From the NCBI RefSeq assembly GCF_001426375.1, contig NZ_LMEO01000050.1:720081-784080 (forward strand): a stretch of DNA of 64,000 nt, given 5' to 3'. The stretch's first letter is position 1; each line of letters opens with the position of its first letter. A program made the translations under genes and the position numbers. Positions 1 through 7,660 of the stretch are shown piece after piece. This stretch comes from Paenibacillus sp. Root444D2 (lineage in GTDB: Bacteria; Bacillota; Bacilli; Paenibacillales; NBRC-103111). Below the pieces are notes generated by a model. It saw only the letters and a list, made by a program, of their open reading frames with translations. It had not been told where the DNA came from and searched no databases.

Positions 1-24
1 GGCTACAGAGCAGATTGTCTTCAT
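1..24 (-). CDS. Partial 5' end of a probable HxlR-family regulator
   Basis: Only eight codons are inside the window, reading M-K-T-I-C-S-V-A on the minus strand from an ATG. An alternative GTG lies seven codons upstream. Many HxlR (DUF24) winged-helix regulators begin with a similar Cys-containing stretch (C-S-V-A-R-T-L), and they often sit divergently next to redox enzymes such as the aldo/keto reductase here. Two operator-like palindromes in the gap support a regulator. With so few residues this is inference; it could be another short-leader protein. No strong ribosome site precedes the ATG. Confidence 0.35.
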
Positions 25-52
25 CTCTTTTGATTTCCCGATCACTTTTATA

Positions 53-68
53 CTTACCTTGAAGTAAG
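53..68. promoter_or_regulatory. Inverted repeat, possible operator of the divergent regulator
   Basis: CTTAC and GTAAG form perfect 5-bp arms around CTTGAA, just upstream of the partial minus-strand regulator gene. The site could serve autoregulation. The function is inferred from position and symmetry only. Confidence 0.35.
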
Positions 69-109
69 CGTCACACCTCCAGGTAACTAAATCACCTATT
101 TGTCAGTTC

Positions 110-149
110 TTACATAAACCGGGGAATGTCTTTATACTAATAGATAGTA
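110..149 (+). promoter_or_regulatory. Promoter of the aldo/keto reductase with overlapping operator
   Basis: TTACAT (110-115) and TATACT (133-138) are spaced by 17 bp and fit a vegetative promoter. The perfect palindrome TACTA-N5-TAGTA (135-149) covers the -10 box. This resembles the TACTA/TAGTA-type boxes bound by YodB/HxlR-family redox sensors, so binding there would repress. A strong TAGGAGG ribosome site follows, nine bases before the ATG. Confidence 0.55.
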
Positions 150-182
150 CTTATCCCACATTGCACTAGGAGGTTAACAATC

Positions 183-1248
183 ATGCAATATCGCAAACTC
201 GGTAACAGCGGTCTCAAAGTCAGTGAAATCAGTCTTGGCAGTTGGCTCACATACGGCGGTTATGTCGGGGAAGACCCTGCCGTCCGTTCGATTGAACAAG
301 CTTATGATTTGGGTGTTAATTTCTTTGATACAGCTAACGTCTACGAACGTGGTGAAGCAGAAAAAGTCATGGGCAAAGCACTTGCTTCCTATCCACGGGC
401 TACAGAGCAGATTGTCTTCATCTCTTTATGATTTGGGTGTTAATTTCTTTGATACAGCTAACGTCTACGAACGTGGTGAAGCAGAAAAAGTCATGGGCAA
501 AGCACTTGCTTCCTATCCACGGGAATCCTATGTTCTAGCCACCAAAGTTTTTAATACGATGGGCGATGGTCCTAATGATCGCGGTTTATCCCGCAAGCAT
601 ATTAAAGAACAGGCCGAAGCCAGTCTACGTCGACTGAATGCGGATTACATTGATATTTACTATTGCCACCGTTATGACCCTGAAACTCCGCTAGAAGAAA
701 CTTTGCGTGCATTGGACGATTTGGTCACACAAGGCAAGGTACTTTACATCGGCGTTAGCGAATGGACGCCTGCTCAGATTGTCGACGCATATGCCATTGC
801 AGACAAGCTTTTGTTAGATAAGCTCATTGTCAATCAACCGATCTACAACCTATTTAATCGCTACATCGAAAAAGAAATTATCCCACTTGGTGAGGCTAAG
901 GGATTCGGCCAGGTTGTCTTCTCGCCGCTTGCACAGGGGCTTCTTACAGGCAAATATCGTGCAGGACAACCCATCGCAGCCGATAGCCGAGCAAGCAGTA
1001 AGAATTGGAGCGATAAGCAATTAAACGAAGCTTCTTTGAATAGAGTGGCACAATTATCTGGAATCGCCGACGAGCTTGGCATCAAGGTCTCTCAGCTGGC
1101 CATTGCTTGGATTCTCAGACAAAATAATGTAGCAAGTGCTCTCGTTGGTGCTAGCCGCCCTGAGCAAGTCGTTGAAAACTGCGCAGCTAGCGGCATCCGC
1201 TTGACGGAAGATGTGTTACAAAAGGTGGAAGACATCCTTCAAGGATAA
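183..1248 (+). pseudogene. Aldo/keto reductase, frameshifted by an internal duplication
   Basis: The product would be a soluble NAD(P)H-dependent aldo/keto reductase of the Kv-channel-beta-like branch. The N-terminal fragment begins M-Q-Y-R-K-L-G-N-S-G, followed by the FFDTANVY segment that carries the catalytic Asp and Tyr. The second fragment supplies the catalytic Lys (VLATKVF), the His region (YYCHRYDPETP) and the C-terminal NADPH-binding part. A 124-bp insertion (98 bp duplicated plus 26 bp foreign) shifts the frame, so the first frame stops at 431 after 82 residues. Removing 400-523 restores one 942-bp frame of 313 residues, the normal family length. The gene is therefore a recent pseudogene, a phase-variable allele or a sequencing/assembly error. 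The downstream frame is intact and could only be translated from an internal start. Confidence 0.85.
302..523 (+). repeat. Direct duplication (98 bp x 2) with a 26-bp insert
   Basis: Positions 302-399 and 426-523 are identical. The 26 bases between them, with the flanking bases, match the first 30 bases of the window (1-30 equals 398-427). The offset of 124 bp is not a multiple of three and breaks the reductase gene. Confidence 0.95.
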
Positions 1249-1268
1249 GAAGTACGCCTGAACTTGAT

Positions 1269-1304
1269 GAAAATCCCTTACTACGTGAGGGGTTTTCTTT
1301 TTAT
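1269..1304 (+). terminator. Terminator of the aldo/keto reductase gene
   Basis: A stem pairs CCCTTAC with GTGAGGGG around a 3-base loop, extended by A/T pairs and followed by TTTTCTTTTTATT. Confidence 0.8.
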
Positions 1305-1372
1305 TCATTATTTTCTTGACTAAACAGTCCGAAAAAGGATAAATACACCGCGTTGATACTTGATTCAATAGG

Positions 1373-1416
1373 AAGAAAAACAGCCATCCAAGATGCATGC
1401 ATCTCGAATGGCTGTT
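1373..1416 (-). terminator. Terminator of the DUF6509-like gene
   Basis: Arms AACAGCCAT and ATGGCTGTT enclose a second small palindrome (GATGCATGCATC). On the minus strand the stem is followed by TTTTTCTTCC. Confidence 0.75.
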
Positions 1417-1424
1417 CATTTTAC

Positions 1425-1721
1425 TTAATCATTTCCTTCATGAAAATGCTCTTTACAAAACGCTTCTACTGCGGCAACTTCATCATCCTCTAAATCAAAA
1501 TCCAAATAGAGTTGTGTCGTTTTCTCATATAGCTCGTATTTCATAATTCCGGACTTTTCCTCTTCCACGCTATAGATCGCTCTAATATATAATCCGCTTT
1601 CGGAGTAAAGCTCATCATCTTCCTCAACTTCAATATCTATGAGAAATTCATATCGCTGCCCCGTCAATATCCCAAATGGATCTTTCACTAATTCCACAGT
1701 GTAACTTGTCATTGTAAACAT
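1425..1721 (-). CDS. DUF6509-like small acidic protein
   Basis: A 98-residue acidic protein of unknown function. It begins M-F-T-M-T-S-Y-T-V-E-L-V-K-D-P-F-G, a start typical of the short cytoplasmic DUF6509 family of bacilli and paenibacilli. It has no signal peptide or membrane segment, and its C-terminal half is dominated by Asp and Glu. A GGGGTGG ribosome site precedes the first ATG; a second ATG three codons later is also possible. It stands alone between two terminators or intergenic gaps. The family name rests on remembered sequence resemblance, not a search. Confidence 0.7.
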   Translation of the reverse strand: MFTMTSYTVELVKDPFGILTGQRYEFLIDIEVEEDDELYSESGLYIRAIYSVEEEKSGIMKYELYEKTTQLYLDFDLEDDEVAAVEAFCKEHFHEGND

Positions 1722-1802
1722 TGGACCACCCCTTTTTCATCTGCAGGTTATAGTATACCTGAAATTAAGAAAAAAACTAAACTTTCCTGAAGTATCTCTT
1801 CT

Positions 1803-2054
1803 TTATTCTCCATCGTTACTCGACTTATGCTGTTTTCGCGACCAGTTTTTAGGATTTAAGTACCGTCTATATTTTCTCGCCACTTCTTTACCAAGAATGA
1901 TGCCGCCTGTCCAGAACGCAATTTCGCTAACAATAAGAAGACCAGCGATCCAACCAGCCATCTCACTTCCGTTATGAATGAAGAAGGGAATCGTAAATGC
2001 CGACAATAGAGCAACCCCTGAGACGATCAGCAAAGCAATACCTAGTTTTTTCAA
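1803..2054 (-). CDS. Two-TM 'transporter suffix' domain protein
   Basis: A small membrane protein of about 83 residues with two hydrophobic helices (about residues 3-24 and 34-57). They are followed by a conserved basic tail that includes GKEVARKYRRYLNPKNW. This matches the 'transporter suffix domain' family, which occurs alone or at the end of transporters. The molecular role is unknown. I place the start at a TTG about nine bases after a GGGGGG ribosome site, giving M-K-K-L-G-I-A-L-L; another TTG lies three codons upstream. Single-gene unit. Confidence 0.7.
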   Translation of the reverse strand: MKKLGIALLIVSGVALLSAFTIPFFIHNGSEMAGWIAGLLIVSEIAFWTGGIILGKEVARKYRRYLNPKNWSRKQHKSSNDGE

Positions 2055-2063
2055 ATAAAACAA

Positions 2064-2634
2064 CCCCCCACTTTCAACTCCTACACTTAAACTCTACTTG
2101 GCTTTTCCATCATTATCAAGTTTTATAAGAAAAACTGATTACTCCGCCCCTTAAAGTCATTCAGCAGCTACGTGAGGTAGATAGGCTTCTATTCAAATAC
2201 TGATAAACAGCTGGTCAGATCCAACTCTGTGGAGTGATTTCGAACATATAAGCTGCTAATCGGAGGATCGGAGGGAACGAGGAGCCTCTATTTCGGTGAT
2301 TATGCTGATACAGGGCCGGTAAGCGGAACGTGGGGGCGTTATTTTGGCGTTTTACCGGTTTTTTCGCCTCGAAAGCGGAAATAGAGGCTCCTCGTTCCGC
2401 GAAAACGTGATATACGCGTTTTTGAGTAAAATAAGGCATCTACGTTCCGCTACAATCTGGTGAATATGTTCACAGGTGGGTGAACATTAAATATTGAGCT
2501 ACATGGCAGAAGGAGCGACTATATTGGAGAATCGACACGAAATGGACGGTTGAGAAAACCTTTATCAAGGTCAAGGATGTGTGGCCACATAAGAAAGCGG
2601 TTATGAGAACCGAAAACTTATACTTTCTTACATG
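2064..2634. other. 570-bp intergenic region without a convincing gene
   Basis: It holds the 179-bp symmetric element described separately and, at its right edge, the start of the terminator for the PL6 gene. From about 2499 a plus-strand frame stays open for some 54 codons (including W-T-V-E-K-T-F-I-K-V-K-D-V-W) but has no start codon or ribosome site. I do not call it a gene. Confidence 0.7.
2272..2450. repeat. Dyad-symmetric intergenic element, copy A
   Basis: Four related units of about 22 bp with the pattern GGAACG-N2-G-N4-(T/C)TATTT lie at 2274-2294 (+), 2323-2345 (+), 2378-2400 (-) and 2428-2450 (-). Their starts are spaced by about 50 bp and they are symmetric about 2361. Units 1 and 3 are perfectly complementary over 21 bases (2274-2294 with 2378-2398). 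The same plan occurs at 36354-36532. No open frame or target-site duplication was seen. Confidence 0.85.
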
Positions 2635-2671
2635 GAAAAAAGACCGCACAGCCTAAGCTGTTGCGATCTTC
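2635..2671 (-). terminator. Terminator of the PL6 lyase gene
   Basis: AGACCGCACAGC pairs imperfectly with GCTGTTGCGATCT around a short loop. On the minus strand six T residues follow. Confidence 0.8.
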
Positions 2672-2693
2672 ATTTAAACTATTTAATCATTAC

Positions 2694-4982
2694 TTATGGC
2701 GCATTCGGTCCAACCTCTGTTACAACCAACGGATGTTTCCCAAAGGATGTGCTTGAAGACCGTTCATCTGCACCAATATCCGTGGTGGAGCGTGTTTCTC
2801 CATCCATATCCTCTGTTACAAAGGTGTAGGTTCCTAAAGCAGCGTTGATCGCCGGACTGGTAGCGGACAATTTTTGCAACCCGTTAACGGTTGTTAACAA
2901 CGGATTGATTCCCCAAATTTGGGCAGCCGTCCTCGAACTATTATTGCTAACTGTGCTGCCGAACCCCATATTCCCTTCGAATACGGTGTTGGTGGTCACA
3001 ACTTCATCGTACAAGGTACCCGTGGAATTTCTCACGATATTATTAGCCACTCTGCTGTCCTGAGCAGCGTATGTTTTACTGGAACCAACAACAATTCCTG
3101 TCGTGCTATTAACGATCGTATTATTGATGACTTGCGCTCGGTAAATTTTCCACTGCGCTCTCAAGTCATCAGGTGTTGGATTGGAAGGATACCCACTCGT
3201 GCCCCCATCATAATTACCATTGTCAAGAATAATGGCGTTAGCCGTGAGGTTCTCCATGTAATTGTTGTAAATCTTATGGTCATTGCCATAAATACGGATT
3301 CCCGCTTCTTCCGTTTCTACACCATCACCAAGGAAATAGTTTCCGTAAAATGAGTTGTTATGTCCATGTCTTGAGGTGAGCCCTCCTTTGGACGTCTTAA
3401 AGGTATTATAACGAACCGTGTTGTTGCTGCTTTTCACAGAAACGATTTCGGGTTCGCCATCGCAGTTCTCAAATAGATTATACTGGATAGTATTAAATCC
3501 ATTGGACAAGGAGATTCCTGATAATCCAAGGCGTATCGTTTCTTTACCATTAGCCACCCATGGACCCACATCATGAAAGTAATTATATTCGATGACGTCA
3601 TACTGAGAGATGTTTCCGTCATTATCACCTTGATAGGCAATTAGAGGATCCATGTCGCTCTTGGGACCGAAGTCATTATGGTCGATTCGATTGTGATGAC
3701 TATTGACTCCGCTAACCTGAAGCCAGATGAGGGTTCCTCCGGTTGCTTGCAGCGCGAATTGATTTCGAGTAACTCGAATGTTATTGGATCCATCAAGGAG
3801 AAGGGCTGTGTTTCCTAAGTTTGTAAATTTAAGCCCTTCGATAACGACATTGGATGAGTTTTGAATTTGGAGAGACGCCCCGCCAGAAATAATCGCCTGC
3901 CCTTGATTAGCTGCCTTGATCGTGATAGGGCTGCTTGCTGTTCCGTTTTTGTTGCTCAAGACGAAGGGGCCTGTTTGTGAGTAGGTCCCATTAGCGAGAA
4001 CGATCGTAGTACCCGCACTTGCATTACTCAAGGCCGTTGCTAACTCTCCGGATGTGGAAACAGGTATACCAGGAGTAACAGGAACAACACCATAGATTTC
4101 TACCTCAGTATAACTGTTCCATGTGTTGACGGAGTTGCCGTGTCCAACAATTCGCACATAACGGATTGGCGTTACATCTGGGAAGTCAAAAGTCTGTAAG
4201 CTTGTATTCAAACTGCTGGTCACGTTAGCCTGAACCGTTGTAAAATTCACGTTATCTGTGGAAGTTTGAATATCGAAACTAGAAGTTCTTGTATCCCCGC
4301 TTAAAAATGCAATCTTAATGAAGGCGACCTTGACATTCGAACCCAAATCGTACTTGATCCATTGCCCATTTCCGCTAGCAGACCAACGTGTGGTCAAGCT
4401 TCCATCCACTGTGTTAGCAGGCACATTCCCATCATCCGCGCTTGCGGTCACGGAAGACCCGGAGATGGAGAACTTCGCGTCACCGGAAGCGCTTACAGAA
4501 GTGTCTCCGTAAATTTCAACCTCTGTGTAACTATTCCATGCGTTGACAGAGTTGCCATGTCCAACAATCCGCACATAACGGACGGGGTCTACATCCGGAA
4601 AATCAAACATCTGCAGGCTTGTATTCAAACTGCTCGTCACGTTAGCCTGAACCGTCGTAAAAGTAACATTATCCGTAGATACTTGAATATCAAAATTAGA
4701 TGTTCTCGTATCCCCATTTAGAAAAGCGATTTTAAGGAAAGATACTTTTTTTACAGAGCCCAAATCGTACTTGATCCATTGCCCGTCACCACTTGCAGAC
4801 CAACGGGTCGTTAAGCTTCCATCCACCGTATTGGCAGGTACGTTCCCATCATCCGCACTCGCCGTCACGCCAGACGTTGCGACCGACAATTTAGCGTCAG
4901 CAGCATAACTTGAAAAAGGGATCATGGCAAGAAATAAACTAATCATTAACATAACAATGCCTGCTTTTTTTCCTTTTCCCAT
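2694..4982 (-). CDS. Secreted polysaccharide lyase family 6 enzyme with two CBM32 modules
   Basis: A 762-residue exported lyase that should cleave uronic-acid polysaccharides (alginate, or chondroitin/dermatan-type chains) by beta-elimination outside the cell. The signal peptide spans about residues 1-28 and ends in SSYAADA. Two nearly identical F5/8-type C (CBM32) modules follow at about 30-160 and 170-305, then the right-handed beta-helix PL6 domain at about 310-762. The family's catalytic Lys and Arg are recognisable in VSVKSSNNT and GLTSRHGHN. A GGAGG site precedes the ATG by about nine bases. It has its own terminator and is separated by a terminator from the next upstream lyase gene, so it is probably transcribed on its own. 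It is the only exported enzyme of the cluster. The exact substrate cannot be read from sequence. Confidence 0.9.
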   Translation of the reverse strand: MGKGKKAGIVMLMISLFLAMIPFSSYAADAKLSVATSGVTASADDGNVPANTVDGSLTTRWSASGDGQWIKYDLGSVKKVSFLKIAFLNGDTRTSNFDIQVSTDNVTFTTVQANVTSSLNTSLQMFDFPDVDPVRYVRIVGHGNSVNAWNSYTEVEIYGDTSVSASGDAKFSISGSSVTASADDGNVPANTVDGSLTTRWSASGNGQWIKYDLGSNVKVAFIKIAFLSGDTRTSSFDIQTSTDNVNFTTVQANVTSSLNTSLQTFDFPDVTPIRYVRIVGHGNSVNTWNSYTEVEIYGVVPVTPGIPVSTSGELATALSNASAGTTIVLANGTYSQTGPFVLSNKNGTASSPITIKAANQGQAIISGGASLQIQNSSNVVIEGLKFTNLGNTALLLDGSNNIRVTRNQFALQATGGTLIWLQVSGVNSHHNRIDHNDFGPKSDMDPLIAYQGDNDGNISQYDVIEYNYFHDVGPWVANGKETIRLGLSGISLSNGFNTIQYNLFENCDGEPEIVSVKSSNNTVRYNTFKTSKGGLTSRHGHNNSFYGNYFLGDGVETEEAGIRIYGNDHKIYNNYMENLTANAIILDNGNYDGGTSGYPSNPTPDDLRAQWKIYRAQVINNTIVNSTTGIVVGSSKTYAAQDSRVANNIVRNSTGTLYDEVVTTNTVFEGNMGFGSTVSNNSSRTAAQIWGINPLLTTVNGLQKLSATSPAINAALGTYTFVTEDMDGETRSTTDIGADERSSSTSFGKHPLVVTEVGPNAP
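4160..4900 (-). repeat. Internal tandem duplication encoding the two CBM32 modules
   Basis: The DNA for the two carbohydrate-binding modules repeats with a period of 417 bp (139 codons). For example, TGTCCAACAATNCGCACATA occurs at 4141 and 4558. The near-identity suggests a recent or gene-converted duplication. Confidence 0.8.
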
Positions 4983-5192
4983 TAAAACATCCTCCTCTTA
5001 TCTTGGTTTCATTAACGAACAACCAAACCTTCCAACCATTGAACTCCTTTCATTGTCGTCGAGTGCGCACTCTCCTTCAATTTTATATAAATCATGGAGA
5101 TAATAAATCTTCATAATCGTAAATTCATCTTTAAAATCGAAACTCCACACCCTCATTACCTAATCTGGATATTCAAATAGGGATGTAAACAT
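4983..5192 (-). other. Upstream region of the PL6 gene
   Basis: It contains the GGAGG ribosome site of the PL6 gene and A/T-rich DNA likely to hold its promoter. I could not single out -35 and -10 boxes with confidence. Confidence 0.4.
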
Positions 5193-5228
5193 AAAAAAGG
5201 GAGTGTCCTTGGTTACCAGACATCCCTT
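5193..5228 (-). terminator. Terminator of the alginate-lyase-family gene
   Basis: GGGAGTGTC and GACATCCC form the stem. On the minus strand it runs into TTTTTT, separating this operon from the PL6 gene. Confidence 0.8.
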
Positions 5229-5249
5229 CACTGCATTGCCTCTACATTC

Positions 5250-6368
5250 TTACAACCAAAGCATTGGTTGTCTGATGGCCATATTTCGACGCACCTCTGA
5301 ATTCGCCGGGCTTTTGTCCAGCAAGTGCCACAGCTTCAGCAAATCATTAGATTCGTAAGCAAGCCCTGCGAATAATAGAAACGATATCCCTACAGGCCAC
5401 TCTTCAAAGCACTCCACATCATGCCTATAAGGCCACGAAGCTTTATTCATTAAATATGGCGTCAGAAAATCGATTCCCTTCCGGATTCCCCTTCCATCGA
5501 GTAATTGATAATCCCATAGGTTATCGTTCGGAGTCGATAGGATATGGCAGAGGGTGACCAGATTATCCAATGCGAAGATGGAATAGGCGTAAGGCTTAGT
5601 TCGTGCCAATTCCCTCGGCAAACTGCCGTTCTGATCCATTTGTTCAGCTAGCAGACGGGTCTTGAATTGTTCCCGACAATAAGCAAGCATTTGTTGATTC
5701 CCAGTCATCCGACCAAATGCGGCTGCTTGCACGAACCAACAGATCCCATGATTATTGGACGCGTCCCGTTCCTCAATACCTTGCTGGTGCGTGCTCATCC
5801 AATTCAAGTAACTGGAGAACCAATCCTCGAGGCTCAACCTGAAAGCATCCTCCACACTTAAAGACCTTTGCAAAACTTCAAAAGCTACCGTAATGTCGAT
5901 CAAGTGGAGCGTATCGATAATCCCGATTCCCCTTCCCTCGCATACACCAGGAATCGCTTGGGCATACAGCAGATGCGGATTCATTCGGGTCTGTTCATCC
6001 AAGAAAAACCCCTTCAAAAGCTGTATCGCTTTTGCCGCATGCCGCTCATCCTCAGTAATCCGATAGGCCGAAGCCAACCTGACCACGTGCGACCTCATAA
6101 TCCGCAGCGCACTCCGGTGATAATCGAAATTGCCAGGATTACTTTCGCCATCGCGGCGAATATACGGCAGTTCGTCCTCCGTATCCGGATTCGGCCACCA
6201 ATAGTCTCCATTCGAATAATAGTCATGCATGCCTCCTGGACTTCCATGAGCAATATGATCTGTTATATGTATCATCGAGGCCTGAAGCGACTCCTCCGCA
6301 TCATGGAGAATTCTGTCCATATCAAAGTAATCATTCCATTGTTCCTTCTTTAACTTTAAGATTCCCAT
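5250..6368 (-). CDS. Alginate lyase family protein (PF05426-like)
   Basis: A 372-residue protein without a signal peptide, so probably cytoplasmic. It has an all-alpha toroid-type pattern and the motifs expected of the alginate-lyase superfamily (PL5/PL38-like): NGDYWWPNPD near residue 55, DASNNHGICW near 204, and a late Tyr-rich KPYAYSIFALDNL. In this fold the NNHG segment and nearby His and Tyr residues carry out beta-elimination on uronic-acid chains. A GGGAGGAG site precedes the ATG. It follows the GH88 gene by about 110 bp with a stem-loop between them, so it may be the third gene of the GH2-GH88 operon at reduced level. It likely degrades imported oligosaccharides. It could instead act on glucuronan or another uronan. 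Confidence 0.75.
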   Translation of the reverse strand: MGILKLKKEQWNDYFDMDRILHDAEESLQASMIHITDHIAHGSPGGMHDYYSNGDYWWPNPDTEDELPYIRRDGESNPGNFDYHRSALRIMRSHVVRLASAYRITEDERHAAKAIQLLKGFFLDEQTRMNPHLLYAQAIPGVCEGRGIGIIDTLHLIDITVAFEVLQRSLSVEDAFRLSLEDWFSSYLNWMSTHQQGIEERDASNNHGICWFVQAAAFGRMTGNQQMLAYCREQFKTRLLAEQMDQNGSLPRELARTKPYAYSIFALDNLVTLCHILSTPNDNLWDYQLLDGRGIRKGIDFLTPYLMNKASWPYRHDVECFEEWPVGISFLLFAGLAYESNDLLKLWHLLDKSPANSEVRRNMAIRQPMLWL

Positions 6369-6423
6369 TATCAGGCTCCTCCCTGCAAACTACTAACCTT
6401 CCGCGTGCAACTCATGTAAAAGC

Positions 6424-6478
6424 AATTGGCCTGTGACCTACTAATTCCATAATGAAATTAGCTAATCACAGGCCAGTT
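6424..6478 (-). terminator. Stem-loop between the GH88 and lyase genes
   Basis: TGGCCTGTGA pairs perfectly with TCACAGGCCA, and inner arms CTAATT/AATTAG extend the stem. The T-stretch on the minus strand is imperfect (TTGCTTTT), so it may be an attenuating or partial terminator or an mRNA-stabilising hairpin within the operon. Confidence 0.65.
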
Positions 6479-6480
6479 TG

Positions 6481-7641
6481 CTAGAAAATACGATTCTTCC
6501 AGCCTAGCAGCTTCGCAATAGCTTCAACGTAATAATAGTCCCCATAAATCAAGGAAACATCAATGTTCTGCCCAGCGGGTAAATTTCCAGTTCCACCACG
6601 TAGGATTGCCTCATGCTCCGGCTGATCCCATGTCGCATAGTTCTGGGTCAAGGAAAGCAGGATCCGTTCCGCTGCTCGTCGATATAGTGCGCCCTCTACG
6701 GCTGGAAGTGCATCAGCCAGCTCAAGCAGACCAGACGCAGCACAGGTTGCCGCAGACGTGTCGCGCGGGAGGCCTTCCAATGATTCATCTGCGCGGAAAT
6801 CCCAATGCGCTACATAATCTTCAGGCAAGCAAGCTAGAAAATAGTGCGCTACGCGTCTAGCGGCATGGAGATATTTGGCATCCCCTGTGTAGCGGTAAGT
6901 GTTCGCCATGCCATGCAGCGCCCATGCTTGCCCACGGCTCCAGGAAGAGTGAGGTCCTGCTCCCTGCCCGCCAAGCGATTCGATGAGTTCACCCGACCTA
7001 GGGTCAAAGCTTAAAATATGATTCACAGATCCGTCTTCTCGGATAAAGTGTTCCACCACCGTATCAGCATGCGCCTTGCCTACATGCTCAAACCGTGGAT
7101 CAGCAGACTCTTGTGCAGCCCAAAACAATATAGATAAGTTCATAGACGAATCTACGATAGACCAACCGATTTTTTCTTGATTCCAAGCTCTCAGAAACTG
7201 ACCAGCCAGATTGAAGCGTCCCGTTAAGAAGTTTGCCGCGAACAGCCCCCGGCGCTTACCGTCCTGATCGCCTGTCAGCTTGTATTTGATAACCGCCGTC
7301 GGCAGGAATTGAAAGCCTACATCATGATGATAGTTGTTAGCCTCGATCATCTTCTTTTCAAACTTCTCGTCCCAGCTCCAAGCCGCTTTTTTGTAATGCT
7401 CCTTGCCTGTCATTTCGTGCATAATCCACAGGATGCCTGGCCAAAAACCGGATGTCCACCAATCATGCCGCATATCATCGTAGATCCCGTCTTCCTTAGC
7501 CACATGCGGAGATTTATCCCCGAGCTGCTCGATCATTCTATCTACCTTAACCTGCAGCGCCTCCCATACGAGGGGCAGTGCTTCCTTCATGCTTGCCGCG
7601 TTTTTCCACTTGTCAGCTTGAATCGTTGTCTTGTTTTCCAT
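6481..7641 (-). CDS. Unsaturated glucuronyl hydrolase (GH88)
   Basis: A cytoplasmic enzyme of about 386 residues that removes the 4,5-unsaturated uronic acid left at the non-reducing end by polysaccharide lyases. The GH88 aspartates are visible in NNYHHDVGFQ and in WSIVDSSMNL; WWTSGFWPGILW and SWSRGQAWALHG are typical active-site segments. I place the start at the ATG preceded by AAAGGAGCG; a longer frame reaching 19 codons upstream overlaps the GH2 gene and lacks a better site. The start lies 20 bases after the GH2 stop, so the two are co-transcribed. Together with the two lyases it explains how unsaturated oligouronides are finished inside the cell. Confidence 0.9.
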   Translation of the reverse strand: MENKTTIQADKWKNAASMKEALPLVWEALQVKVDRMIEQLGDKSPHVAKEDGIYDDMRHDWWTSGFWPGILWIMHEMTGKEHYKKAAWSWDEKFEKKMIEANNYHHDVGFQFLPTAVIKYKLTGDQDGKRRGLFAANFLTGRFNLAGQFLRAWNQEKIGWSIVDSSMNLSILFWAAQESADPRFEHVGKAHADTVVEHFIREDGSVNHILSFDPRSGELIESLGGQGAGPHSSWSRGQAWALHGMANTYRYTGDAKYLHAARRVAHYFLACLPEDYVAHWDFRADESLEGLPRDTSAATCAASGLLELADALPAVEGALYRRAAERILLSLTQNYATWDQPEHEAILRGGTGNLPAGQNIDVSLIYGDYYYVEAIAKLLGWKNRIF

Positions 7642-7660
7642 TCGATTCGCTCCTTTGGTT

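Noticed and set aside
2215-2439. Minus-strand ORF of 74 codons
   Set aside because: It lies wholly within the symmetric repeat element, and no ribosome site or protein family was seen.
2499-2654. Plus-strand open frame of about 54 codons with plausible composition
   Set aside because: No start codon or ribosome site at its beginning, it runs into the PL6 terminator, and I recognise no homologue.
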